Assembly: GCF_000178975.2 (NCBI RefSeq) | Contig: NC_015064.1 | Location: 3,472,001-3,536,000, forward strand | Length of the DNA stretch: 64,000 nucleotides | From: Granulicella tundricola MP5ACTX9 | GTDB taxonomy: Bacteria > Acidobacteriota > Terriglobia > Terriglobales > Acidobacteriaceae | Direction of reading: 5' to 3' | Part shown: piece after piece, positions 8,025 to 16,861 of the stretch | Position numbering within the stretch: position 1 is the first letter of the stretch | How the letters are laid out: each line of letters begins with the position of its first letter | The notes under the pieces: generated by a model | What the model was told of the DNA's origin: nothing | Seen by the model: the letters and a program-made list of their open reading frames with translations, nothing else | Databases searched by the model: none | Translations under genes and position numbers: made by a program

Positions 8025-8915
8025 TTACTCCTGCGTATAGTCCATCGCGTCCAGGTCGGCAATTAAGCCCGGACCGGTCGGCTTCCAATTCAGCTTCTTC
8101 TGCGTGAGTTCGCTGGAAGAAGGCATGTCTGCGTTGGCAAACATAGCCAGCCATCCAAAGTGCGCCTCAACCTCTGTTGGCGGGATGCTGACAACCGGAA
8201 TCCCAAGTCCACGGCCGTGCGCCTCCGCAATCGCTTTCGTCGTCACGCCCTCCTCGTCGACAGCGTGGTAGATCGCACCCGCCTCAGCCTTCTCAAACGC
8301 CAACCGATAGAGTCTCGCCGTGTCGGAGACATGCGCCGCAGGGAATCGATTGCTGCCGTCACCGACATACCCCGACACTCCCTTTGCGCGTGTCACCGCA
8401 AGAAAATACGGCACCAGCCCCTGCTTCCGGGTGTCGTGAATCTGCGCCAGCCGAACGATCGACGTCTTCACGCCACGCTCGGTAAACGTCTTGACTGTCG
8501 CCTCGAGTCCGGACCGAGGATTCCAGGGAGAGATCGCACTCGTCTCGGTCGATGGCTTCCCGTCAACATTCGCCGCAATCGCCGTGCCGGAAGTCACAAC
8601 GAAGGGCTTGTCGGAACCCGCCAGCACCTCGCCCAGCGCAGTGATCGCCGCACGCTCATCCGCTGCGTTCTTCTCAAACTGAGAGAAGTCATGGCTGAAC
8701 GCCAGGTGGATCACCCCTTCAGAATCGGCCGCGCCTTTACGCAGACTATCCAGATCTTCCAGGTTGCCGTTAAGCACCTCGGCTCCCGCAGCCCGTAGCT
8801 TCTCAGCGCCCTCCTCAGAGCGCGTCAATCCGAGTACCGTGTGTCCTGCCTGAATCAACTCTGGAATGAGCGCCGTCCCAATAAAACCAGTTGCTCCCGT
8901 CACGAAAATACGCAT
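8025..8915 (-). CDS. NAD(P)-dependent SDR/epimerase-family oxidoreductase
   Basis: 296 residues of the extended SDR superfamily. The Rossmann nucleotide motif GATGFIG is at residues 7-13, and a distal HLAFSH segment and GDGSNRFPAAHVSDTARLY fit the atypical epimerase/dehydratase branch. The start at 8915 has an AGGAGAAG site. It is divergent from a disrupted AraC regulator, a common arrangement in which the regulator controls the SDR. Its C-terminus (TQKKLNWKPTGPGLIADLD) is matched by a gene remnant at 10057-10152. Confidence 0.85.
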   Translation of the reverse strand: MRIFVTGATGFIGTALIPELIQAGHTVLGLTRSEEGAEKLRAAGAEVLNGNLEDLDSLRKGAADSEGVIHLAFSHDFSQFEKNAADERAAITALGEVLAGSDKPFVVTSGTAIAANVDGKPSTETSAISPWNPRSGLEATVKTFTERGVKTSIVRLAQIHDTRKQGLVPYFLAVTRAKGVSGYVGDGSNRFPAAHVSDTARLYRLAFEKAEAGAIYHAVDEEGVTTKAIAEAHGRGLGIPVVSIPPTEVEAHFGWLAMFANADMPSSSELTQKKLNWKPTGPGLIADLDAMDYTQE

Positions 8916-9115
8916 GATAACTTCTCCTGAATCTCCAAACTCGCAGTCGATCTGGCAGGCCAGCTTCAACCGTCAAGAGATAGACGCATCTTACGATCGG
9001 ACGATCTATACTGAAAGTCCGTATGATCGGTCCAATCGTCCTCCCACCGCAGATCGCCGCGCTTCCTGCTCCGGATGCCCCCTATCCGCAGAAAGACCCG
9101 GAATCGGCTCAGTCC

Positions 9116-10039
9116 ATGGACCCGCTCTCGGAGGTTCTCGCGCTCATGAAGCCGCAGAGCTTGGCCTGCGGTGGATTCGCCGTACCGGGCGATGTCGCCA
9201 TCTCCTTCCCGAAACATTAGGGCGTCAAGTGTTATGCCATGATGGCCGGCCAGTGCTGGATCGTTGTGGAAGGCATGTCTGAGCCAATACTGCTCCGCGC
9301 CGGAGATTGCTTCATCCTGCCACGCGGCTTACCCTTCCAACTCACCACCGACCTCTCATTGAAACCCGTCCATTACACGATTGCTTTGAGCCGCCTGAAC
9401 AGCCACAGCGCCCTCCCGGCGATGAGCGAAGGGACACGGTACATGGCAGGAGGGTTCTTCGGCTTCACCGGAAGCCACGCGGAGATGCTTCTCCAGTCAC
9501 TTCCGCCCATCGTGCACATTCGCCGCGAGTCGGACAGGGACGCCATGCGCTGGTCGCTGGAGCGTCTACGCGAGGAACTGCGCGATCCTCAACCCGGCGG
9601 TTCCCTGATTGCCCAGCAGCTTGCCTACATGATGCTCATTCAGGCGCTGCGCCTCCACCTTGCGAGCGCCACCCAGGCCGGCGGCGGATGGCTCTCCGCA
9701 CTCACAGACAAGCACATGAGTCTCGCCATCTCCAGCGTGCATAACAACCCAGGACATCCGTGGACGCTCGAAGCGCTGGCCGCACGCGTCGGGATGTCGC
9801 GCTCAGTCTTCGCGTTGCGTTTTCGCCAGACAGTCGGCGCAACCCCCATGGAATATCTCACCCGTTGGCGGATGCTGCTGGCCGCCGATCGCCTGAAAAA
9901 CTCCACGGACGGCCTCTCCACAATCGCTCGCTCTCTCGGTTACGAGTCGGAGAGTGCCTTCGGCAAGGCGTTCCGGCGAGTCATGGGCCGCTCGCCAAGG
10001 CAGTACACCCGGTCGAACCAAGTCCAACTCATCCCTTGA
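9116..10039 (+). pseudogene. AraC-family regulator interrupted by an in-frame stop
   Basis: The gene reads from the ATG at 9116 (MDPLSEVLALMKPQSLACGG) with a cupin-type sensor domain and a C-terminal AraC double helix-turn-helix (WTLEALAARVGMSRSVFALR; IARSLGYESESAFGKAFRRV). A TAG at 9218-9220 interrupts the cupin after AISFPKH; the same frame continues GVKCYAMMAGQCW. Relatives as I recall them have Glu at this point, so a single GAG-to-TAG change would explain it. Translation could restart at ATG 9239, giving 266 residues without the first cupin strands but with an intact DNA-binding domain. It is divergent from the SDR gene at 8915. Confidence 0.8.
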
Positions 10040-10056
10040 GTCTCGCCCCCCTTGGA

Positions 10057-10152
10057 CCTTCCGCCTCCAGCGCCATCACCCGGCAGAAGCTTGGCTGGAA
10101 CCCCATCGGCCCAACCCTCATGTCAGACCTGGACCAGGCAAAGTACGTCTGA
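10057..10152 (+). pseudogene. Remnant of the C-terminus of an SDR gene
   Basis: This frame encodes SSAITRQKLGWNPIGPTLM then SDLDQAKYV and a TGA stop. It aligns with the C-terminus of the SDR at 8025-8915 (SSELTQKKLNWKPTGPGLI, ADLDAMDY): Ser-Ser, Thr, Lys-Leu, Trp, Pro, Gly-Pro, Leu, Asp-Leu-Asp and Tyr match. Only about 31 codons remain, immediately after the AraC stop and with no upstream start. The rest of the paralogue is gone. Confidence 0.7.
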
Positions 10153-10208
10153 CAGCAACTGACCAGTCGCATCGCCCCATCCATCCCTGCGATGGAGGGG
10201 GCCACACC

Positions 10209-10703
10209 TCAGTTGCGATCGTAAAAAGCCGGAGGCTCAATCCCCAGCACCCGCAGATAAACATACCCTTCCCCGCGATGGTGGATCTCGTTATCGATCG
10301 CATACCGGATCATCACGATACCCGGCATCTCCCATTGTCCGAACGCTTTATCCATAGCCCAGAAGCGCGCCTCAGGAATCTTCGGAAACCGCTCCTGAAG
10401 CAACATCGTCTGCTCATCCCAAAGCGCCAGCACCTCTTTCTTCGTCGCCACTTTACCGGAGTTGAACGTCGTCCACATCCCGGACAACACCCCTTCCACC
10501 ACCGGCCCCGTCATCCCGATCATCTCCAGCACCATGTGCCCATACGTCCTCATCCCGCCCAGCGAGAACTCAAACAGCTTCTCTTCCGGGAAAGCCTCGA
10601 TCGTCTTGCGCGTAAGCCGCCGATGCCCCTGCCAGCTCTTCAGCAGCGTCTCCGGCGTCTCCAAACTCACGGCCAACATTTCACTCGTCATCTCGCTTGT
10701 CAT
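10209..10703 (-). CDS. DinB-family protein
   Basis: 164 residues with the DinB/YfiT-like four-helix bundle. Likely metal ligands are His in YGHMVLEM and the first His of NEIHHRGEGYVYLR. Such proteins are metal-dependent thiol transferases or stress proteins; the reaction here is unknown. The start at 10703 follows AGGAGAAG, with a short direct repeat ATGACNAGYGAR at the N-terminus (MTSEMTSEM). It is divergent from the WYL regulator at 10805, which is its probable controller. Confidence 0.85.
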   Translation of the reverse strand: MTSEMTSEMLAVSLETPETLLKSWQGHRRLTRKTIEAFPEEKLFEFSLGGMRTYGHMVLEMIGMTGPVVEGVLSGMWTTFNSGKVATKKEVLALWDEQTMLLQERFPKIPEARFWAMDKAFGQWEMPGIVMIRYAIDNEIHHRGEGYVYLRVLGIEPPAFYDRN

Positions 10704-10804
10704 CTCGCTTCTCCTGGAAGCCTCTTGGCCTCAACTCCGATCCTAAAAACCATCCCCGACAAATCCTGTCGGGAATAAGCGCCCCTCGATGCAAAAATGA
10801 ACTC

Positions 10805-11779
10805 ATGGATGACACCGTCAGCCGCATCTTCGTTCTCCTCGAGACCCTCCAGGGCCGCGACCGCGTCACCGGCACAGAACTCGCCGAACGGCTCGACGTC
10901 GATCTCCGCACCATCCAGCGCTACGTCGTCCGCCTCAAATCCCTCCACATCCCCATCGACTCCTCGCCCGGCGTCGGCGGCGCCTACCGTCTTCGCCCCG
11001 GCTATCGCCTCCCGCCCCTCGTCCTCACCAACGAAGAGGCCTTCGCCCTCTCCCTCGGCCTCCGAGCCCTCCGCCAGATCGGTCTCTCCGCCTTCGCCCC
11101 AGCCACAGAGGGAGCCCTCGCCAAACTAGGCCGGGTCCTCCCCCACACCCTCCGCGAAAGCCTCCGCACCGTAGAAGACGTCATCGCCGGCGACCCCAGC
11201 CCCTGGTCCGCCCCCGCCTCCTTCGAATCCCTCATCACCGCCGCCACCGCCATCCGCACCGGCCACCGCATCCACTTCGCCTACGAGTCCCACAATGCCA
11301 CCACCTCCACCCGCCAGGTCGAACCCTACGCCGTCATCCACATGGACGGCCGCTGGTACCTGATCGGCCATTGTCTCTCCCGCGCCGGCCTCCGCACCTT
11401 CCGCCTGGACCGCGTCTCCAACCTCGAAACCGGCACCCCCACCTTCGAGCGCCCTCTCAACTTCGACGCCCGCCGCTACCTCGCCGACCACATGCCCTTC
11501 ATCCCAGCCGAGTACGAGATCGACGTCTGGCTCGACATGCCCCTCGAAGAGGCCCAACGCAACTTCGCCCTATGGCGCATCGCCCTGGAGGCAGACGCCG
11601 GCGGAACCCGCCTCCGCTGCACCCGAGACCGCCTGGAGATCTTCGCCGCCATGATCCTCTCCACCGGCCGCCCCATCAAAATCCACCGTCCCGCAGAACT
11701 CCGCGAAACCTTCCGCCAACTAGCCACCCAGGCCCTACAAGCCGCCAACGACTCCTTTGAAGCACCCACTCCAGCCTAA
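10805..11779 (+). CDS. HTH/WYL-domain transcriptional regulator (YafY type)
   Basis: 324 residues. The N-terminal HTH_11 domain (SRIFVLLETLQGRDRVTGTE, LAERLDVDLRTIQRYVVRL) binds DNA; the central WYL domain (HIDG-like VIHMDGRWYLIGHCLSRAGL, TFRLDRVSNLE) senses a ligand, perhaps nucleic acid or nucleotide; and a WCX-type C-terminal domain follows. No clear ribosome site precedes the ATG at 10805. Divergent orientation to the DinB gene with about 100 bp between suggests control of both. Confidence 0.9.
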   Translation: MDDTVSRIFVLLETLQGRDRVTGTELAERLDVDLRTIQRYVVRLKSLHIPIDSSPGVGGAYRLRPGYRLPPLVLTNEEAFALSLGLRALRQIGLSAFAPATEGALAKLGRVLPHTLRESLRTVEDVIAGDPSPWSAPASFESLITAATAIRTGHRIHFAYESHNATTSTRQVEPYAVIHMDGRWYLIGHCLSRAGLRTFRLDRVSNLETGTPTFERPLNFDARRYLADHMPFIPAEYEIDVWLDMPLEEAQRNFALWRIALEADAGGTRLRCTRDRLEIFAAMILSTGRPIKIHRPAELRETFRQLATQALQAANDSFEAPTPA

Positions 11780-12122
11780 GATGGCCATATTTTGAAAGGG
11801 CTGTTCCTCTGCAGTTGCAGTGCCGTGGCTGCAGTTGCAGGTGCTTGTTTTACGCCGTCATCCTGAGCGAAGCGAAGGACCCCCGTATTTCGCTTTTGCC
11901 TTTGCCTCTGTTTTTGCCGTTGTCGTTGTCGTTGTTTTAACTCGTAACTCTTCAATACATGCCGTTGCTCTTGCCGTTGCCGTTCATCGCGCCATTACCG
12001 AGCCGCACCAATCCGCATTGAAAGGGCAGGACTTCACGCCCGCCGACCGAACCCGCCACAAATTCAGCATTAGCCGCTGAGGAAGCTCCGACCCGATACA
12101 GAGAAGCATACGATCGGGCCTT
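11780..12122. repeat. Gene-free stretch with dispersed repeat and TTGCCGTTG-rich tract
   Basis: No credible gene. It holds GTCATCCTGAGCGAAGCGAA (11859-11878) followed by GGACCCCCGTATTTCG and a low-complexity run of TTTGCC/GTTGTC/TTGCCGTTG units to about 11985. The same head-plus-tail plan recurs in reverse orientation at 16862, 19275 and 25004. Confidence 0.65.
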
Positions 12123-12488
12123 TCAAGCCCGTGTATAGATCCAAGCCCACCAGATCAAAGGCAGTTGCAGCGGCAGTCTCACCCACGCCGCCCAGAGCGG
12201 AATACCAGGAAATCGCCCCGTATCCAAAACCATCGTCACGTTAGCCGGAAACACTGCCACCAGCAGCGCCACCAACCCCCAGGCCGCCACCCGCGACACC
12301 CTCGGCACCAGCAACCCAATCCCACCCAGCACCTCGCAAATCCCACTGATATGTACCAGCAAAACCGGACTCGGCAGATACCCCGGCACGATCCGCACAT
12401 ACACCGGCGTCAGCACGAAGTGCAGCACCCCCGCCACCACGAACACCACCGCTAGGATCACTCGCCCAATCTGAAATCCACTCATCAT
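12123..12488 (-). CDS. DoxX-like membrane protein
   Basis: 121 residues with four hydrophobic segments (VILAVVFVVAGVLHFV, LLVHISGICEVLGGIGLLV, AAWGLVALLVAVFPANV, LPLIWWAWIY), the size and pattern of DoxX/DoxD-like small membrane proteins. VLHFVLTPVYVRIVPGYLP is typical of the subgroup. Biochemical role is unknown. Starts at GTG 12491, ATG 12488 and ATG 12485 are all possible; AGGGG spacing favours one of the ATGs. Confidence 0.75.
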   Translation of the reverse strand: MMSGFQIGRVILAVVFVVAGVLHFVLTPVYVRIVPGYLPSPVLLVHISGICEVLGGIGLLVPRVSRVAAWGLVALLVAVFPANVTMVLDTGRFPGIPLWAAWVRLPLQLPLIWWAWIYTRA

Positions 12489-12567
12489 CACCCCTGAGAA
12501 TCAGCCCCAACCGCGCAAAAGCACAAGCCCCAAAAAAAGTTTTGCGTTTTTACTCAGCAAATTCGCA

Positions 12568-12987
12568 TGTCAAGCCCCCAAGCCCTTGATTTTTCCTGTA
12601 AGCATTTCATTCGAAATGACTTACAAGCCAAAAATAGTTGGGGTATTTACCCCACGCAAACGCGTACAATTAAATCAGACCAAGAAAAACAGATCAATCC
12701 TGAGCCCTGACATCGGCCTCGTACCATCCGGCCTCTAGAAATAAGACCCGTCGATCAAGCAAGAACATCGGGGAGTAAGCCGACCCAGTCCAGGTTTCTC
12801 TCGTATCGCCTTTGCCTTTTTCTTCTTATCCTGGTTACGCCTTGCTCCCCTAACCCAAGGCGAATGAATACTTTGCGACATTCACGCGCGTAAACACTGA
12901 TGATTGAGCTCCAATATGGGCTAGTCCACACCTAACCTCAATGAATTGAATACTTTGCACCAAACGACGGGGGTGGGGGGGGGGTAC
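12568..12987 (-). repeat. Intergenic element, copy 1 (inverted relative to 16369-16724)
   Basis: Read on the minus strand it shows, in the same order as copy 2: GTACCCC (12987-12981), GCAAAGTATTCAATTCATTG, AAGGCGTAAC (12842-12833) plus AGGATAA, GGTCTGATTTAATTGTAC (12680-12664), GGGGTAAATACCCC (12653-12640), TATTTTTGG and GGGGGCTTGACA (12579-12568). Sequence between these blocks has diverged. It has no convincing open frame. Most of the gene-free stretch 12489-13049 is this element plus the terminator below. Confidence 0.7.
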
Positions 12988-12998
12988 CCGTCAGGCAC

Positions 12999-13029
12999 AA
13001 AAAAAGGGCGGCAGACTCAGTCTGCCGCC
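12999..13029 (-). terminator. Rho-independent terminator of the four-helix-bundle gene
   Basis: Perfect 11-bp stem GGCGGCAGACT (13007-13017) / AGTCTGCCGCC (13019-13029), followed on the minus strand by seven T (12999-13005), 20 bp after the stop at 13050. Confidence 0.85.
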
Positions 13030-13049
13030 GTATCGTCGCTGCGTTCTAC

Positions 13050-13517
13050 TTATTTGGACGCAAGAGCATCCCGATGGGCTTTCACATAATCGTGAGAGGT
13101 CAGGATATGCGCCTGCTGCTCCGTCAAAAGCTGACGGATCGGCAGCGGAAGCTCCTGATCAAGCGCATCCTTGTACGTTGCCTTGGCCTTGTCCTCACCC
13201 TGCTCGGCAGTCGCCAGCAGCGAGTGGTCGGTAGGAGTCGAAATCTTGGCCTTGAGATCGCCCCAGGTCCGATGGATCGCGCCGAGGGCAGTACCCTCCT
13301 CGTGGACGTCCTTCACCCCGTGGCGGTGCAGTTCGTTCTCCAGCTCCGCGCGGAAGTTCGCACGCTTGAGCGACTCGGCCAGGAAGTAACGTTTGACCGT
13401 ATCGTCCTTCAGATGCTCGCCTAGGTCGGCAAAGCCCTTCTGGCCGTCCTGCAATACGTTGATGACTTCCTTCAGGATCTTCTCGAATTCACTGTTCTTA
13501 TCTGCGTCAGTCGACAT
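13050..13517 (-). CDS. PA2169-like four-helix-bundle protein (DUF2383 type)
   Basis: 155 residues, almost entirely helical (EFEKILKEVINVLQDGQKGF, ESLKRANFRAELENELHRHG, AKATYKDALDQELPLPIRQLL). This matches the ferritin-like DUF2383/PA2169 family of unknown function, often linked to stress. The HGVKDVHEEGTALGAIHRTW segment is characteristic. An AAAGGA site precedes the ATG at 13517, and a strong terminator follows the stop. Confidence 0.85.
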   Translation of the reverse strand: MSTDADKNSEFEKILKEVINVLQDGQKGFADLGEHLKDDTVKRYFLAESLKRANFRAELENELHRHGVKDVHEEGTALGAIHRTWGDLKAKISTPTDHSLLATAEQGEDKAKATYKDALDQELPLPIRQLLTEQQAHILTSHDYVKAHRDALASK

Positions 13518-13677
13518 GGGTCAATCCTTTTCATGATGCATGGTTGGTCCCGAAAACTCAGGAGCGTACACATTCCGTTGCATGGAGGTAGATGCCCGCA
13601 CACCGCAATGGTTTGTATCTGGATTCCCGCTAACTGCATCACCGTCAAAGCTTCGCCGCCTCTGATGTAATACGAGA

Positions 13678-16332
13678 ATGAAGCCGCTCCGTCTCGTATC
13701 CGCTCCAACGCGCAGCCGTCGCCTCAACGAGATCCTCGGAATGATCGTCCTGGTCGCCGCCGGACTCTTCCTCCTGGCCCTCGCGAGCTACACTCCGACC
13801 GATCCATCCTTCAACTCCGTCGGCGGATACATCACTGGGCGTCCTGCTCACAACTGGATCGGCCTCTTCGGCGCCTGGACCTCGGACGCCATCCTCCAGA
13901 CCCTCGGCATAGCAGCCTTCCTCCTGCCCGTCCTGCTGGTCCGCCTGGGAGTCTGCTGGCTCAAGTCCCGCCCCGCCGGCTCCGCTATAGCCCGCTGGCT
14001 CGGCCTCGGCATGTGGGTCGTCTTCGCCCCCGCCGCCGTCGCCCTCCTCCCCGGCCACCTCCTCTGGCGCAACTCCCTCCCCATCGAAGGCTTGGGGGGC
14101 CGCATGGTCTCAGACTTCACCATCCAACTTTTGAATCTGCCCGGCGCCTGCATCGTCCTCGCCCTCGCCGTCCTTCTCTCCCTCTACCTCGCCACCACCT
14201 TCTCCTTCAGCACCGCCCGCGAGTGGATGACCATGCACTTCGCCTTCGCCGCCTCCATCCGTGAGCGGTGGAACCAGCGCCAGGCTCGCCGCCGCGGTGA
14301 GATGCCCGACGTAGACCTGGTCGATGCCACCGGTGAAGTCTACGGAGCCAAGCGGGAGAAGCTGGCCGCCGAGGCCCGCAAGGAGCGCGAGCGTGCCGAG
14401 AAGGCAGCCACCCGTTCCAGCAACACCCTCCTTTCCACCCTCTTCGGCTGGTGGCCCCGCCGCAAGGACGCCACCATCTCCATCACGCCCTCCCAACCGG
14501 AGGCCGCCCCCACCTCCGTCTGGGAGGCCATGCCACGGATGAACGTGGATGCCCCCCCGGTGACGCCGCTAAGCACCGCGACCGCGGCGGCTGCACCCTA
14601 TGCCGAGGCTCTGGCCGCTGCGGCGGCTCCGCTGCCGCTGCAGCCGGATGAGTTGGACTTGGCGCCGGTGCAGGGACGGTTCGTCGAGGAGGAACCGTTC
14701 TCCTTCCTCAGCCAGCCGGTGGCCCGGCCCGTCCAGGAGCCCAAGAGGGCGGTGCTCAAGCCGCAGCTTGTGGAGGCTGTGACTGCGGAGGCGGGGCCTA
14801 TCTCGTTTGGGCGGCGGGCGGATACGGATGTGAAGGCGGTGGCGATTACGGCCAAGTCGGTGCGGGGGTATAAGCTGCCCTCGTCGTCGCTGCTGTATCG
14901 GTCAGAGGAGCAGGCGATTGTCAGGGAGGATGCGCTGCGGGAAGAGGCGCGCGTTCTGGTTGAAAAGTGTGGAGAGTTTGGGGTGGATGGGCAGGTGACC
15001 CAGATCAACCCAGGGCCGGTGGTGACTACGTTCGAGTTCAGGCCGGATGCGGGTGTGAAGTACTCGCGGGTGACGGGGCTTGCGGATGACCTCTGCCTCG
15101 CCATGGCTGCTGAGAGCATCCTGATCGAGCGGATGGCGGGCAAGTCGACTGTCGGGATTCAGGTGCCGAACAGTGATCGGGAGACGATCTGGCTGCGCGA
15201 TGTGGTCGAGTGCGAGAGCTTTGCGCAGTCGAAGAGCAAGCTGGCCATCGCCCTGGGCAAAGATATCAATGGGCGGATCGTGACGGCGGACCTGGCGTCC
15301 ATGCCGCATGTGCTCATCGCCGGGTCGACCGGCTCGGGTAAGTCGGTCGCGATCAACGCGATGATTATGAGCGTGCTGTTCAAGTCCACGCCGGAGCAGG
15401 TTCGGATGATTCTTGTCGATCCGAAGCGGGTGGAGCTGGGGATGTATGAAGGCATCCCTCACCTGTTCACGCCGATCATCACTGAGGCCAAGCTCGCCGC
15501 CAATGCGCTACGCAATGCCGTGCGCGAGATGGAACGGCGGCTGAAGCTGCTGGCCGCGAACCATGTGCGCAACATCGATCAGTTCAACAAGCTCTTCGAC
15601 AACGGGTCGGAGTACCTGTTCGAGGACGTGAACCAGGAGCCGTTGCCGTACATCATCATCATCATCGACGAGTTGGCGGACCTGATGATGCTGGACCGTT
15701 CGAACGTCGAAGAGTCGATTACTCGTCTGGCGCAGATGGCCCGGGCGGTGGGCATCCACTTGATCCTGGCGACGCAGCGTCCGAGTGTGGACGTCATCAC
15801 CGGGCTGATCAAGGCCAACGTGCCGACTCGTATGAGCTTCCGGCTGGCGACCAAGGTGGACTCCCGTACCATCATCGACTCGAACGGCGCCGAGAGCCTG
15901 CTGGGACGGGGCGACATGCTTTACCTGCCGCCGGGGACCAGCCGGTTACAGCGGGTTCATGCTCCGTTCGTGACCGAGAAGGAGATCTCCGCGGTGACTG
16001 CGTTCTGGCGGGCTCAGGGGGAGGCCGAGTACGTTGAGGGCTTCCTTGAGGGACCTAAGGACGAAAAGGACGGCAGCGGCGTCGAAGGGAGTCACTCGGA
16101 TGAGAACGAGAATGATCCTATGTTCGACGATGCGGTCCGGCTGGTGTTCGAGTTCGGTAAGGCTAGTACTTCCCTGCTCCAGCGCCGGCTGCGGATCGGT
16201 TACGGCCGCGCTGCCCACCTGATCGACCTCATGGAGAGGGATGGGCTGGTGGGGCCAGCGGATGGATCGAAGCCGCGGGAGATTCTGAAGTCACCCAGCT
16301 TCTATAGCGAGATCGATGCGGCACTGCGGTAA
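13678..16332 (+). CDS. ftsK: DNA translocase FtsK/SpoIIIE
   Basis: 884 residues. Residues about 20-180 hold four membrane segments that anchor the protein at the division septum. A variable Ala/Pro/Glu linker runs to about 440. The RecA-like motor has Walker A AGSTGSGKS near 547-555 and Walker B IIIIIDELADL near 658-668, plus ATQRPSVDVITG. The C-terminal winged helix gamma domain (VRLVFEFGKASTSLLQRRL, AAHLIDLMERDGLVGP) reads KOPS-type guide sequences. It pumps DNA during chromosome dimer resolution. Oddly, base composition of the coding strand flips from C-rich to G-rich between about 14,500 and 14,800, inside the linker. Confidence 0.95.
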   Translation: MKPLRLVSAPTRSRRLNEILGMIVLVAAGLFLLALASYTPTDPSFNSVGGYITGRPAHNWIGLFGAWTSDAILQTLGIAAFLLPVLLVRLGVCWLKSRPAGSAIARWLGLGMWVVFAPAAVALLPGHLLWRNSLPIEGLGGRMVSDFTIQLLNLPGACIVLALAVLLSLYLATTFSFSTAREWMTMHFAFAASIRERWNQRQARRRGEMPDVDLVDATGEVYGAKREKLAAEARKERERAEKAATRSSNTLLSTLFGWWPRRKDATISITPSQPEAAPTSVWEAMPRMNVDAPPVTPLSTATAAAAPYAEALAAAAAPLPLQPDELDLAPVQGRFVEEEPFSFLSQPVARPVQEPKRAVLKPQLVEAVTAEAGPISFGRRADTDVKAVAITAKSVRGYKLPSSSLLYRSEEQAIVREDALREEARVLVEKCGEFGVDGQVTQINPGPVVTTFEFRPDAGVKYSRVTGLADDLCLAMAAESILIERMAGKSTVGIQVPNSDRETIWLRDVVECESFAQSKSKLAIALGKDINGRIVTADLASMPHVLIAGSTGSGKSVAINAMIMSVLFKSTPEQVRMILVDPKRVELGMYEGIPHLFTPIITEAKLAANALRNAVREMERRLKLLAANHVRNIDQFNKLFDNGSEYLFEDVNQEPLPYIIIIIDELADLMMLDRSNVEESITRLAQMARAVGIHLILATQRPSVDVITGLIKANVPTRMSFRLATKVDSRTIIDSNGAESLLGRGDMLYLPPGTSRLQRVHAPFVTEKEISAVTAFWRAQGEAEYVEGFLEGPKDEKDGSGVEGSHSDENENDPMFDDAVRLVFEFGKASTSLLQRRLRIGYGRAAHLIDLMERDGLVGPADGSKPREILKSPSFYSEIDAALR

Positions 16333-16368
16333 GGCAATGGTTAGTGATTAGTGGGTAGTGCTTAGTGT

Positions 16369-16724
16369 GTACCCCACCCCCGGCGAAAGTACGCAAAGTC
16401 TTCCATTCATTGGACTTAGGTCTGGACTTGGGTGCGGAGGTCAGTGAAATCGAGGGTGCCTACTGGTAAAGTTTTCATTTCAGATGGTTTAGCAAAGGGC
16501 AAGGCGTAACGAGGATAAAAAGGGATAAAAGCAACGCGATAAGAGGGGAACCTTGGGTGACTTGGGTGACTTGGGTTCCTCTTTGCGGCGGGGCTTTCTC
16601 TTGTTTTGGGGTCTGCTTTAATTGTACAGAGTTGGCGGGGGTAAATACGCCATTTATTTTTGGGGTGAAAGTGGTTTGGTATGAGTTAGTTAGATGATTT
16701 TTTGAAGACCGGGGGGGCTTGACA
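16369..16724 (+). repeat. Intergenic element, copy 2
   Basis: Inverted relative to 12568-12987. Ordered blocks: GTACCCC (16369-16375), GCAAAGTCTTCCATTCATTG, AAGGCGTAAC (16501-16510) with GAGGATAAAAAGGGAT, three tandem TTGGGTGAC-like units, GGTCTGCTTTAATTGTAC (16610-16627), GGGGTAAATAC, TATTTTTGGGG and GGGGGCTTGACA (16713-16724). It occupies most of the 715-bp gene-free stretch 16333-17047. An open frame crosses it on the minus strand but has no ribosome site or family resemblance. Confidence 0.7.
16553..16582. repeat. Tandem TTGGGTGAC units
   Basis: Three consecutive 9-bp units (CTTGGGTGA, CTTGGGTGA, CTTGGGTTC) within the second copy of the intergenic element. Copy 1 lacks this expansion. 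Confidence 0.7.
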
Positions 16725-16861
16725 CGTGATTTTGCCCGTGAAGTCTTGAAAAATAGTTGTAACTTGCTCATTCTTAGCAAGTTGCGGAGCTTGGATTTGG
16801 GGGGGGGTTGCTTTGGGGGATGGTGCTTGAGTTCCGTGGCATGGCTCAAGCCGAGCCCTTA

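Noticed and set aside
16713..16724. TTGACA in the conserved GGGGGCTTGACA block as a -35 box
   Set aside because: No convincing -10 at 16-18 bp in either copy of the element, so I do not call a promoter.
16475..16849. 124-codon frame on the minus strand within the intergenic element
   Set aside because: No ribosome site, no family resemblance, and copy 1 of the element does not preserve the frame.
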